A stretch of DNA of 28,076 bases, taken from the NCBI GenBank assembly GCA_003427395.1, contig BFEA01000028.1, positions 5,009,558-5,037,633 on the forward strand, written 5' to 3'. This DNA is from Chara braunii (lineage: Eukaryota; Streptophyta; Charophyceae; Charales; Characeae). The notes under the pieces were generated by a model. It did not search any database and was not told the origin of the DNA. It saw nothing but the letters and a program-made list of their open reading frames with translations. Of this stretch, positions 19,154 to 28,055 are shown piece by piece; position 1 is the stretch's first letter, and the number at the start of each line of letters is the position of its first letter. The translations under genes and the position numbers were made by a program.

Positions 19154-19672
19154 TCACTGTTCTCGCTGCCCTCGCTGATCTCTTTCCCTCACGCTAACTT
19201 CAGGCAACGACGTGGCTTCAGTCCCTGCTCCTTCTGGGCAAATCCCGTCAGCCACCCCGTAGTCTTCGTCATCGGCCATACTTCCCTCGTTGTCGTCGGG
19301 CTCCACGTAGAGCGCCCTGGCTTCGTCTTGCAGGGAGTGCTCTGTGATGAGGATGTGGGACCTGATAATGGAGGCCAGGGAGACCGCCATGACCTCTGTC
19401 GGGCACATCTTACCTGCAAGAGTGTTGTACGGCAGCGCTGTCACAGTGTTTCACGCTCTCTATATCAGTCCTTTGTGTAATCTGGCTTTCTCATCCAGTT
19501 TTACTATGATTGGCTCGAAGGACTTGGCTGTGTCAGGGGTCTGGCCTGTTTCGTCTTCATTATCTGCATGGGCCACTGGGACTTCATAAGCGCCCGCAGG
19601 GAATTCGTCTGAGATCCCTTCTTTCGTAGTTCTGGCCAGGGACCAGCTCCATCTATTGGTGGGGAGCTTCAC
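19154..19672 (-). pseudogene. ORF1-like acidic fragment upstream of LINE A
   Basis: One minus-strand frame runs from 19672 to 19154, broken by TAG at 19460-19462 and TGA a few codons later. The peptide has an AHADNEDETGQTPDT segment, a hydrophobic-charged middle (MAVSLASIIRSHILITEH), and an acidic stretch (VEPDDNEGSMADDEDYG). It has no zinc knuckle. Its position directly upstream of the LINE A endonuclease suggests the C-terminal part of that element's ORF1. Alternatively it belongs to the 3' end of LINE B or to a captured gene. The 48-bp repeat at 19648-19695 overlaps its start. Confidence 0.4.
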
Positions 19673-19695
19673 CTGCTGGAAAACGGGTCCAGCGT
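19648..19695 (-). repeat. 48-bp repeat, copy 2 (also at 15121)
   Basis: It matches 15121-15168 at 45 of 48 positions, same orientation, with unrelated flanks. On the minus strand it can be read as FQQVKLPTNRWSW; two of the three differences are silent or conservative in that frame, which is weak evidence for a coding origin. Confidence 0.75.
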
Positions 19696-20001
19696 CCCTT
19701 ATACAGCTTGTACTCGTAACATGTTAGAAAGATAGAAAAAATGGAAAATAGAGAAAGGCTTGCCAGCATTGATTGCCCTGAAAGCCAGGGGATTAACTGA
19801 ACAGGCCGTCTGAGAACCATCAGGGAAGGGGTAGGCACCTCTTCGCCCAGAAACCAGGCGCCAGGTATCAACCGGTGAAGAACTGGTTCCCACCACCTTC
19901 TTTCGAAATGCTGAGTAAGGGCTGTGGTGTATAATAGCCTGAGAGCGGTGAATGGAAAGCACCAGGCCCTTGTCTTGCCCCCTGCGTGCAGATCATCCTC
20001 C

Positions 20002-20477
20002 TTACTGTTGTCCATACCACTGTCTTTCTACGATTGCTGTGGCTGCCGGGGGAAACATGTATGGGAATTCCTCGGGGCTCTTCATGGGGATGTTGGGATC
20101 GATCTGGAGCCACTCATGAAACCTGAGCTTGTAGTCCTTGGTAAGGTTCCCGTATCCCCCCTCATCCCTCTTTTCCCCTGGCCAGTCCACCTGACCCACC
20201 CTGCCCCCTCTTTCCCCCCCAAGCCATTCTGCGCCGAAGTTATGAATTTCCTTGGTTATGTATGTTTTTTGTGGACCTCCATTCTTTGCTGCACTTTTTT
20301 CCATTGTGTTCTTATTTCTATTTCAATAAACTGTTTTACTGTGTTTGCCACTTCTCCTTCCCCCATTCTCGCCCCTTCTTGATCGAAGATGCATCTTTTA
20401 AGCCACAACGTCCAGATCACCGCCTTCCGAGCTATGGAGAAGAGATTGGTGGCCAGGCGAGATGCCTGTGGCCTTCC
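20002..20477 (-). pseudogene. LINE B ORF2 C-terminal extension
   Basis: After the TGA ending the 20478-21743 frame, the same frame still reads like protein (NLFSIARKAVIWTLWLKRC, about 20440-20380). A run of A near 20270 then shifts it into a frame reading TKEIHNFGAEWLGG and KDYKLRFHEWLQIDP down to a stop at 20002. Ile/Trp-rich helices at this place are usual just after the zinc-finger region of plant LINE ORF2. The further 100 codons with Pro, Glu and Gly are less usual. I recognise no separate domain. Confidence 0.6.
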
Positions 20478-21743
20478 TCATTCTCCTAATAGGAGGGCTT
20501 CCCATTTCCATGGCCACTCCTCATTGGTTCCCAGTTGTGACCAGATGCGGTCCCACCAACGCCACAGCAGGACTGCCCCGGGACATTGTAGAAAGATATG
20601 TTCTATAGTTTCGCATATTCTTCGCCCCGGGAACCCTGTGTTGTAGGATTTGCACCATGGGAGAGCTTCTCCCCTCTGTTCCAGGTTCGTCCTATCAATG
20701 ATCCAATCGTTCATGGGGAGGCATCTGTGGCTGATTTGCCATTGCAAGGAGGCAAATTTTGTCGGTCTCTCTTTCACCCCTCTGAACCATTTCAGTCTTC
20801 GGATTTGATCTCTATGTAAGTTGAGGCTCTTCTGCCATCTATCACCCACCTCTGTTTCGATATCCACCCAGGGCCTAATCATTCTGTAGGTGGTTTTTAC
20901 TGTTAGTTCATGACGTTTCATCAGTTTCCCTTTGCTTCCTCTCATCCATTGCCATTCCAGGGGGTCCATGGCGAGCTCGGACAGGGGAGTTTTTGGTAAG
21001 TAAGCATGCCATTGGGTCCTCCCTTCCTTGTGGCTCTGCAACACTCTAATCCGATAGAGGTTAGGATTCTCTTGCCATTGGACTGCGTCCGGGTGACACC
21101 TGACCAGGGCATCGTCTTCTCCTTTTTCAAAGAGGTTGACCATTGCCCCATCCGATCTTGCCTCCACCACCACACCTATTTGCAAGGGGAAGTCCTGCAC
21201 TCTTACCGCTACCCAGTCTTGTACCTGCAATGATCTGCCCTTCCTCAGAGTCACCACCCATGCTAGGGGGATCGAGAATATTAACCAATCGAGAGTGTCC
21301 TCCAGCTTGTGAGCGCGATGCAGGCAGGGTCTGAGTTGTTGGGCAGTTTTCCAATCTTTTATCTCCTCGTCCCATATGTCCCCTACCCTAAGGACCCCTT
21401 GTCTGACCCATGTGGACCAATGGGGGTCTGAGCTGCCATATACCCTTCCTTGCCGGTCCGGAATTGCCCTGTTCCCAAACAGGGGCTGGCGTAGGATCTC
21501 CTTCATACGATCTGGGGTAGGCCTATCGGGGATGGGTAACCTCCTCCAATTCCGGATCACGGTACTCCAAAATTTGTCCTTTGTCAGGTCTTGCCTGGCG
21601 GTCCCTCTATCTCCCTCCACTTGTGAGCACGCGTTGGCTCGGGGGATGGTCCAGTACCTATCCTGGAGCCATGTGAGTGGGTTCACTACTTGCGTGGTTT
21701 TCGGTGCCAATCTGCGGATTGTTCCAATGCCAAGTCCCGCCAT
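20478..21743 (-). CDS. LINE B ORF2 C-terminal region with zinc-binding (zf-RVT-like) domain
   Basis: An open frame of 421 codons, the longest undamaged part of LINE B ORF2. The N-terminal half (LTWLQDRYWTIPRANACSQ, IRNWRRLPIPD) is the region between thumb and zinc finger. The C-terminal part has the plant LINE zinc-binding arrangement: WQISHRCLPMNDWI, then a Trp-Cys-Lys segment (ALPWCKSYNTG), Cys-Glu-Thr-Ile-Glu-His, and IFLQCPGAVLLWRWW, so Cys, Cys, His and Cys are available in the usual order. This region is thought to bind template RNA. The frame is the continuation of the thumb fragment at 21686-21880 after a frameshift, and its first Met is probably not a real start. Confidence 0.75.
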   Translation of the reverse strand: MAGLGIGTIRRLAPKTTQVVNPLTWLQDRYWTIPRANACSQVEGDRGTARQDLTKDKFWSTVIRNWRRLPIPDRPTPDRMKEILRQPLFGNRAIPDRQGRVYGSSDPHWSTWVRQGVLRVGDIWDEEIKDWKTAQQLRPCLHRAHKLEDTLDWLIFSIPLAWVVTLRKGRSLQVQDWVAVRVQDFPLQIGVVVEARSDGAMVNLFEKGEDDALVRCHPDAVQWQENPNLYRIRVLQSHKEGRTQWHAYLPKTPLSELAMDPLEWQWMRGSKGKLMKRHELTVKTTYRMIRPWVDIETEVGDRWQKSLNLHRDQIRRLKWFRGVKERPTKFASLQWQISHRCLPMNDWIIDRTNLEQRGEALPWCKSYNTGFPGRRICETIEHIFLQCPGAVLLWRWWDRIWSQLGTNEEWPWKWEALLLGE

Positions 21744-22200
21744 GGGGGGTTAGCTCCTACGATCAGTCTTTTGATCCATTGTATGGATAATGTTGTGGCT
21801 TGAAGAGAGGGGTCCAGCAAGCCCAGTCCCCCCCTGGTTTTTGGTTGGATCAGTTTGTCCCAAGCCACCCTTCTGATCACGTTTTATTGTTCGTGATTCC
21901 CTCGCCAGAGGAATGCCACCAGTTGTCTTTTAAGGTTCTTGATGCTCCATTTCCCCAGTTGCTAGAGGGTCGATTTGTACCAAATGCATGCCAGCACCAC
22001 ATTGTTAATCATCAGAGCCCTCCCAAATATGGAGGTGTTTTTATTCCTCCAATGCTGCATTTTTTCCAGTGGTGGCCTGGTGATCCATTCGTCATTCTGT
22101 GTTGGTGGTCCGTGCGCTGATAGTGCAACCCCCAGGACTCTAATTTGCTCGTCCAAGGGTCTCCAGTCAACTCGGGGGTGCTCCGGAGGACGAACACCAT
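21686..22200 (-). pseudogene. LINE B ORF2 RT thumb/connection fragments
   Basis: Two pieces of the region after the RT catalytic box. From 22156 the frame reads VLGVALSAHGPP, then RPPLEKMQHWRNKNTS and RALMINNVVLACIWYKSTL, the classic LINE segment in which the element's helices pack behind the active site. A TAG at 21962-21964 interrupts it. It continues as QLGKWSIKNLKRQLVAFLW to a TAA at 21884-21886, then VIRRVAWDKLIQPKTRGGLG, which matches the conserved W-x-x-[ILV]-x-x-P-K-x-x-G-G-L-G motif. Both stops could come from CAG or CAA by a C-to-T change. Confidence 0.8.
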
Positions 22201-22319
22201 AGAAGTGAATCCACCAACCCTACGTTTTGCTTCCCCAGTTTACAGTCATGTTAGATACTTGGGAGAAGCGTTCCATCAGGGTTTGGATTTCTACCATGTT
22301 GTTCTGGGTTGCCTCCACC

Positions 22320-22834
22320 ACTATAGTGAGATCGTCCGCGAACATCGAATAAATCGGATGGCTTCTTCGGGAATGCCTGATAGTTGTAGCCTGCCAATTT
22401 TCCTGTTGGTTCGCAGGTTCGCTGCCAGTGCCTCCATTACCACCACGAAAAGGAAGGGGGCCAGGGGGTCACCCTATCGTACCGAGCGCTGTAGTTTTAT
22501 CTCTGGCGCCAATAAGCCATTCACTTGTACCCGTGTCGTCGCGTTTCGATGGAGTATTTTAATCCAATCCCTGAATTCTGGACCGAAGTTCATTTTCTGC
22601 AAACACTTGTCCTGAAATTGCGTTTACGTGGTCGTAAGCTTTTTCGAAGTCAATGAACACCACGACCGCATTTTGATGTGACTGTCTTGAAAGCCTTATT
22701 AGTTCATTTACTAGTAGCACATTGTCTTGGATATTCCTGTTGCGCATAAAACCCGTTTGTGCATGATGGATTATTTCCTTCATGACCGGTATCATCCTAT
22801 TTGCCAACGCCTTAGCCATCAACTTGTATACCAC
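22320..22834 (-). pseudogene. LINE B reverse transcriptase core, frameshifted
   Basis: The frame from 22834 reads VYKLMAKALANRM, HHAQTGFMRNRNIQDN and FIDFEKAYDHV, the motifs before and at the first catalytic Asp. A frameshift follows at about 22620. In the next frame the sequence reads FGPEFRDWIKIL and then VR-stop-GDPLAPFLF: the invariant Gln of VRQG is replaced by TAG at 22474-22476. The FADD box itself survives (22331-22342, MFADDLTIVVEA) but sits after another one-base shift. All catalytic Asp codons are present in the DNA, yet they are split over three frames. Confidence 0.85.
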
Positions 22835-23660
22835 CGTGAGGAGAGTGATCGGGCGGTAATTCTTTATGTTCGAGCAGGGTGAAAATTCCTTGACCTACTA
22901 GGTCCCCCATTTCTCCCGACGCCCTTACCTGCCTATAGAATTCCATCAATTCGTCTGCTATGGGGGACCACATCTCCTCCCAGAATTCCTTGGGGAGTCC
23001 ATCCACGCCTGGGGTTTTGTCCTCCTCCATCTGTAACAACGCTTTCCAAATTTCCTCTTTTCGTAATGGTTGTTCCAGCGAAATTCCTTGGGAGAGAGGG
23101 GATAGGAATTCCTCCATTTTGTGATCGCTGGTCGGTTCTGGTTCCCTAACGGGGGACGAAGAAAAGAGTTCCTTATAAAAGTCCCCAGCCACTTTCAGTC
23201 CATGGGCCGAGGAATAAGAGGTGACCTCCTGCGACTTGAGCGGGTCGTATAGTCCCTCTATGGTGGATCTTCTGGCTCTTGTTTGGGCGAGGGCGAAGAA
23301 GGTAGCGTCCATTTGTCCCTCTGTGTTATGTCTGGTCAATTTACCTCTGATGATGGAGCCTTGCCATCTTTGCTGGGCATATTCAAGAAGTTGCCTTTTA
23401 AGGCTTTGTATCTCCTGCAATTTGTTTTGGGTCTGCGGGCGCAGTGGTGAACTGCTTTCTTGTTCAAGATTGCGGATTTCTTCTTGAATTTTCATTTCCT
23501 GGGAATATTTTTTTTCGGCAAGAATTTTCGAAAATTCATTGCGTTTCCTGGCCATGAAGGTCAGCCCGCTGTTGAACCAGGCAATATATGAAACATGCTG
23601 GTTCCTTGTGGATCGCCAATACTCCCACACATCTCTGAGGTATGCGCAAAATTGGTGCAT
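22812..23660 (-). pseudogene. LINE B endonuclease-RT linker and RT N-terminus
   Basis: The first 200 codons are a charged, coiled-coil-like linker (RKRNEFSKILAEKKYSQEMK, EEIRNLEQESSS) with the ATFFALAQTRARRS stretch that normally precedes RT, followed by GDFYKELFSSS. RT fingers begin with LRKEEIWKALLQMEEDKTPG and VDGLPKEFWEEMW. The frame is lost in the region of YRPIT (about 22865-22840), where the neighbouring frame at 22834 takes over. Upstream, the endonuclease reaches this frame only through a shift at a run of eight A (about 23700-23712). Confidence 0.8.
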
Positions 23661-23699
23661 TTTTAAGGTGGATGTATTGAGCGTGTAAAAGCCCGGGCG

Positions 23700-24486
23700 T
23701 TGATCTTTTTTTTACGAAATCTGAGTAGAACTGCACACATTTTATGGTCCGCCCCCGGCCATGGACTCAATGGGAAAATGGCTGCAGCCTGCAGTGCCCT
23801 GTCTAGGTCTTCCGCCATCAGAATGAAGTCTATTCTTGACCTGGACTGTGCTGTTGTGCCGCTGTTGCGAACGCAGGTGAACAGCCTCCTGCGTGGGTGC
23901 AGTCGTCTAAAGGAATCTTAAAGGTGTTCTTCCTCACAGAGTTTGCGAATAATTCCTTCATCTTCCTCAATGTAGGCAGGACACGGGGAGGGAACCCTCC
24001 ACCTGTCGAGACTGCGGTCTGGGGCCGCATTGAAGTCGCCTGCAATGATTGCCGGTATGCCCTGCGGCAATTGGGACCGTATGTGTTCAAAGAAATCTTA
24101 CGTTGCTCCACCTCATTTGGGCCGTAAATACAAACAACGCAGACTACTTCTATTTCCAGCATAATGAGAGCAGCTACCCATCTCCCCTCTGTCGCATCTA
24201 CTGCGGAGTATATGACATCCGCCCGCGAGTCCGGGGGAATCCAAATTGCCACCCCTGCCGACCCTGACGTCGGTGCATAAGCTGTGAGTTTTTGGTATGG
24301 CCAGATTAGATTATGAGCTCTAACGTGTTCCGGGGAATTTGTGAGGTGGGTTTCTTGAACGCAAACGAGGTCTGGCCATTGTCTCCCACCCAACCCCCTA
24401 ATTTGCTCCATTATTGCCTTCCGTTTCTGCGGGTTCACCGACGCTAGTCCGTTTACGTTGATGGAGCGCAAGTCCAAGTCAGCCAC
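23700..24486 (-). pseudogene. LINE B APE-type endonuclease, frameshifted
   Basis: Begins with an ATG at 24486. The first frame holds SINVNGL (residues 8-14), VCVQETHL (Glu) and CIYGPNE (Tyr). Near 24110 a one-base indel shifts the frame; the second frame then reads IIAGDFNAAPDRSLDRW (catalytic Asp and Asn), an in-frame TAA at 23918-23920, SRSRIDFILM (Asp) and PGADHKM (Asp-His pair, with Ala instead of Ser). Comparison with LINE A (LTFFDHIKSLF) locates the indel precisely between QRK and FFEHIR. All catalytic residues are encoded but not in one frame. Confidence 0.85.
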
Positions 24487-24583
24487 CCGGGTCGCCCTGA
24501 TCCAGGTCTTGTCTTTTCCGTAGAGGGCTTGCAGTTCATCCTTCCCTTGGGCGGGGAGTCAGTCCCGTGTGTGTTGTTGCTGC

Positions 24584-25403
24584 TCATTTCCTGCCGGTCT
24601 GTTCATGACTAGCTAATTTCACCCATTCTGCCTTATCTAGGGTAGAGGGTTCCTGCAAAATGTTATGCCTGAGGAGGGAGCATAGACAGTGGGTCACATC
24701 CGGGACACTCCAGTAGGTGCTGTCTCTGATTCTTGTCTGATGCACTCCAAGAGCTCTGTGTGGGAGAACCAGATCATCCCAGCTTCTTTGTGCTCGCTGA
24801 ATCAAGCAAAGGCTACTCTTTGGGCCATGTGGGCTGCTTCATCCTTCGCCACCCATTTTGCCTCTGCCCCTGACTCGTACTGTGTGTCCACGAATCTGTC
24901 CAGGTCCAATTGGAGCACCTGTTCCCCCTCATTCTCGTAATCTTGGTAGGACGACCATCCTTTTAATGTTGCGCCTCCCTGTCTCCCCTTCCCTATTGGA
25001 CTGAGACCCACTTCCCATGTGCCTTTCTTCTTCCTTACCGGGATTAGGGGGATCCTGCGGTGTGCATTTTTCCTGTCCCCTCCCCTTGTTCTAAACACTG
25101 CCTTAACCTGCCTCTTTTTGCTGGTTCGTTTTCCTGTAGCAGGCCCGTCTTGGGCCTGGGGTTCTCAGGAGGAGCTCGCTCCTCAGATCCTCTTGTGTTT
25201 GTGTCTGTTTGCCGATGGCTGTTTTCCTTTTCTGGAGGATCTGCAGTTTCTTTTGCCCAGTTTTGTTTCTTCCCAGTGTTGTGTTCACCCTCATTGTTCT
25301 CCCCCGCCCTGGTTGTTGCGCTCGTTCCATCGTCCGGGGGAGGTGCCGGCAGCAGGTCCGCCACTGTGTGCAGCACCCGCGAGCCTATCTCCGGCCATGA
25401 CAT
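24584..25403 (-). pseudogene. LINE B ORF1 C-terminal fragments
   Basis: Three overlapping partial frames (25403-25044, 25098-24802 and 24805-24584) continue ORF1 towards ORF2. The first is rich in charged and polar residues (TRAGENNEGEHNTGKKQNWA). The second reads KGTWEVGLSPIGKGRQGG and a helix-prone stretch ending in AKWVAKDEAAHMAQR. I recognise no domain. Strand, order and continuity with the fragments upstream are the reason for assigning them to ORF1; the true frame path is uncertain. Confidence 0.4.
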
Positions 25404-26661
25404 CCCCCGGGGGTAAGCCTTCCGTCATCGCCCTCTTGAGGCTGGGACTGCCATCTAAAATAGGAAAAATGCTCAGGTACGTGGCGTCCCAGAACTCGTC
25501 CGTTGCTGGGCCGTATGTATCTTTCAGGCTGCTGAGGAGCCAGTCCGCCAGTTGGATCAGTTTCTGCTCCACCAGGATTTGCTGCTCTTCGTGAGCTTCC
25601 TTAGCGGCAGGCTCCTTCACGTCCTCCATTATTATGTCGGGGGGCGGTGTGGAAGGCAGGGGGGATGGCTCCATGTCCATTGGGGCCGGGCCAAAAGCGT
25701 CTCTGAAGGGGTCGGGACTAGTTTTTTGCTCACCCTCGCCGGTCTCCTCTCCCTCGTCCCCCAGCCAGATCTGCTGTTGTTCCCCATTTTCAGAAACTGA
25801 AATTGGGCGCCTCTTTTCCTTATTCCTCCCTTTTCCTTCTTCAGTTCTTATTCTCTCTCTCAGCCCTTCTCCCATCTGAGAACTTTGCGAGCTCTGTGAA
25901 TTCTCTTCGCTCCTCGACATTTGCTGGGTCCCTTTGTCTTCTTTATTGCTCCCTCCGACCCCCTCATTTTCTGTTTGCCCCCTACCCCCTTCCTGTAGAT
26001 AGATGTGTGGAGCCGGGCCGGGCAGGGGGTGGGGTCCCCCGCAGTGCAGGGGCTCCTGCTGGGGCTCCTGGGCCATTTTAACTCTCCATTCCAGGTGCCC
26101 CTGACCGCCTGCTATTTCTTTGGCTTCCCCCGAGGATTCCCCTTTCGAACTCGGTTGCTGTTTCTGTTGTTTCTGCTGTGCTGTTCCTGCCTGTTCCCCC
26201 ATGCTCCAACCCTGCTGGTGCTGTTGATGTTGGACCTGCAGCTGCTGTGCTGTTCCTGCTTGTTCCCCCATGCCCCCGCTATGCTGATGCTGTTGGTGTT
26301 GACGGTGCTGGGTCTGTTGCAGCAGCCGGTGAGGCTGTGACGCTTTTGTTTGTTCTCCCGTTCCCCTCTGCTGCTGCTGCTGCAGCGGCTGCACTGTCCC
26401 CGTAAGATCTCCCATTCCCGGGCCATGCAGTTGCTGATGGTGCTGTTGGTGCTGCAGCTGCAGCAGCTGTTGCTCCAGTTGAGCCGATGCTGCATGGTCC
26501 CCCCCTTGCTTTGTTCCCGTTTGTTGACCAGTTTTGGGACCCAGGTCCCTCCACTTCAGGTGGTGTCCATGCGTCCGGGGGCTTTGTTCCCCAATTCGGT
26601 TCCCCGGGCTTTTCCCACTTCCATCCTTTCGGCTTACCTTCCTTGTTTTTACTTTCTTCAT
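25291..26661 (-). CDS. LINE B ORF1 middle: Gln/His-rich low-complexity segment
   Basis: An open frame of 456 codons. Residues about 60-185 are dominated by Gln and His (EQQLLQLQHQQHHQQLHG and similar), with a repeated GEQAGTAQQ unit. The following part is Gly/Glu/Lys-rich (SEENSQSSQSSQ, EEGKGRNKEKRRP) and Pro-rich. A helical stretch follows (QILVEQKLIQLADWLLSSLK, then YGPATDEFWDATYL) and could be a folded region. All Gln codons in this frame are CAG or CAA. The first 380 bases overlap the 26279-27202 frame, where the same CAG repeats are read as Ala. The two frames were probably one ORF before an indel. Likely an RNA-binding ORF1 protein with a disordered middle. Confidence 0.55.
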   Translation of the reverse strand: MKKVKTRKVSRKDGSGKSPGNRIGEQSPRTHGHHLKWRDLGPKTGQQTGTKQGGDHAASAQLEQQLLQLQHQQHHQQLHGPGMGDLTGTVQPLQQQQQRGTGEQTKASQPHRLLQQTQHRQHQQHQHSGGMGEQAGTAQQLQVQHQQHQQGWSMGEQAGTAQQKQQKQQPSSKGESSGEAKEIAGGQGHLEWRVKMAQEPQQEPLHCGGPHPLPGPAPHIYLQEGGRGQTENEGVGGSNKEDKGTQQMSRSEENSQSSQSSQMGEGLRERIRTEEGKGRNKEKRRPISVSENGEQQQIWLGDEGEETGEGEQKTSPDPFRDAFGPAPMDMEPSPLPSTPPPDIIMEDVKEPAAKEAHEEQQILVEQKLIQLADWLLSSLKDTYGPATDEFWDATYLSIFPILDGSPSLKRAMTEGLPPGDVMAGDRLAGAAHSGGPAAGTSPGRWNERNNQGGGEQ

Positions 26662-27202
26662 AAACCCACCCCTCGTGCCCCGAGTCCACCGTCCTCCACT
26701 GGTTACTTCTGAACGGATCGCGTAAAAGCCGGCCTGTGACTCTATTTTGTTTGCCAGGATTATTGGGGCAGTCTGTGTCAGAGCACAGGTGGCCGTACGC
26801 CTTGCAGCGGAAGCACCAGGGTCTGTGTTTGTGGGCAGTGTGTATTCTGTATTCTTTGCCCCCCACCCTGTAAAGGATTATGTCGTCTACAGTGAAAGGT
26901 TGCGACGGTGGGAAGTCAAGGGCCAGCATCAAGTAATCGTCCCTTCTGGCTACGTAAGGGAGGAGGGGGTCGATGAAGTCCACAATGTCAAACTGTTCCC
27001 CGAGGTCGTAGATAAAGGCTGCCTGGATCTCTATAGGGATATGTCTGAATTCAACCCAGTAGTGTGCCTCCATCATGTGCGCCCGTCTCTCTTCCGGTTC
27101 TTGCTTCTGGGGTGTCCAGGGGTAGATTCGGACTTCCGATCTATCACACCTGAGTTTCCTCCAGCTATCAATGGCCAGTTTGTCTGTATTTCGTGGAGGC
27201 AC
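26279..27202 (-). CDS. LINE B ORF1 N-terminal half with CCHC zinc knuckle
   Basis: An open frame of 307 codons. Residues 1-110 include VEFRHIPIEIQAAFI and LGEQFDIVDFID, the RRM-like/DUF4283-type fold seen before the knuckle in plant LINE and Gag-like proteins. The knuckle is WCFRCKAYGHLCSDTDCP (Cys130, Cys133, His138, Cys145): the last spacing is six residues rather than four, with an extra Cys140. A Gly/Trp/Pro-rich stretch follows (KPKGWKWEKPGEPNWG), then Ala runs from CAG repeats read in this frame. The upstream piece at 27318-27073 joins through a frameshift, so the Met at 27202 is probably not the start. Role: RNA binding of the LINE ribonucleoprotein. Confidence 0.7.
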   Translation of the reverse strand: MPPRNTDKLAIDSWRKLRCDRSEVRIYPWTPQKQEPEERRAHMMEAHYWVEFRHIPIEIQAAFIYDLGEQFDIVDFIDPLLPYVARRDDYLMLALDFPPSQPFTVDDIILYRVGGKEYRIHTAHKHRPWCFRCKAYGHLCSDTDCPNNPGKQNRVTGRLLRDPFRSNQWRTVDSGHEGWVYEESKNKEGKPKGWKWEKPGEPNWGTKPPDAWTPPEVEGPGSQNWSTNGNKARGGPCSIGSTGATAAAAAAPTAPSATAWPGNGRSYGDSAAAAAAAAEGNGRTNKSVTASPAAATDPAPSTPTASA

Positions 27203-27988
27203 AAAATTGTGAAAACGGTGGGTGAGACCGGTTGGATCAGGAAGTCATCCTGAGCTGCTTCTGGGCTGCCTTTCATTGATGCAAGTCGCTTGCCTATCCA
27301 CTTGATCTTGTCATTCATGGATTTGTAGGCCGCATCGTCATGAAAGACCCAGTTGTTGGTGTGTTTCTGATAAACAGAGTCTCTTTCTATCAGCTTCTGC
27401 GTTGGATAAGATTTTGTCTACAACTTTTCCCCCCCGCTCTCCACTACTTTTTGTTCCGAAGATGTCAGGAATTGCGAGAGAAAGAACGCTCATGCAGTAG
27501 AGAGGTTGGAGAGTGGGAGGGAGAGGGGGTTGGCCTGGGGGTCTTTCCTTTGCACGTGCAGGTTTTTATCCTGATAGGACCCTTTCTCTTTCGCCACCCA
27601 TGTGATAGGCTTTTCTGACTCATTTGAGGACGAGGGGCCTACTAATTGCTCCCCTCGGTTGCCACCTCCTTCATGTTGGCTTTCCTGTCCCATGCTTCCC
27701 TGTCCCCTGTTTTCCACCGGTGGACCATCCTGCGCTTCCCTCATGCTCCCCTTTGCTTTTGTATGTTGTAGTGGGGGGTAGTCTTCATTCCCCTCCATGG
27801 GCTGTGCCTCGTTCTCCCTGCTCGTGCTCTGTTTTCCTTGGTGAGAGTCTCTGTTTGAGCGTCACTTCACGGGGGGGGTGGCCAGCATCTTCAGAGCTGC
27901 CTGTCTCATGGCTCCCCTGAAGAGGAGCATTGTTTCTGCCCTCTTGTGGCTCCTCTGGTTGCTTGTGGGTCTGGCCATATTTGCTCAC
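27073..27988 (-). pseudogene. LINE B ORF1 N-terminal fragments
   Basis: Three partial frames: 27988-27785 (polar, Gln/Glu/His-rich, beginning with GTG rather than ATG), 27798-27490 (GSMREAQDGPPVENRGQ and other Gly/Gln/Glu-rich text), and 27318-27073 (NDKIKWIGKRLASMKGSP, then a hydrophobic TVFTILCLHEIQ). Between 27490 and 27320 the same style continues with a stop. The last piece leads into the 27202 frame by a shift near 27190. The polar N-terminus is probably disordered. Confidence 0.45.
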
Positions 27989-28055
27989 TCCCCCTTGTGA
28001 AGTCCTACTTTTGCCCCCTTCCTTTTACGCTTAAATTGTTGATTGTTGTGTTTGT

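Larger units (their letters stand above)
20002..28010 (-). mobile_element. LINE B: near full-length, decayed non-LTR retrotransposon
   Basis: In minus-strand order: ORF1 (about 27988-24584) with a CCHC knuckle and Gln-rich region, then ORF2 with APE endonuclease (24486-23700), linker and RT start (23660-22812), RT (22834-22320), thumb and connection (22200-21690), zinc-finger region (21743-20478) and a C-terminal tail to 20002. Frame changes and in-frame stops (TAA 23918, TAG 22474, TAG 22220, TAG 21962, TAA 21884, TGA near 20478) inactivate it. No clean A-tail is visible between 20001 and 19700. The 5' end lies within about 60 bases of a T-tract at the window edge. Confidence 0.85.

Noticed and set aside
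11751-24486. Nuclear code with TAG/TAA read as Gln (as in some ulvophyte algae), suggested by many in-frame TAG/TAA codons.
   Set aside because: The 25291-26661 frame has dozens of Gln codons, all CAG or CAA, and the 20478-21743 frame likewise. In-frame TGA also occurs (near 20478 and 19447). C-to-T decay of CAG/CAA explains the stops.
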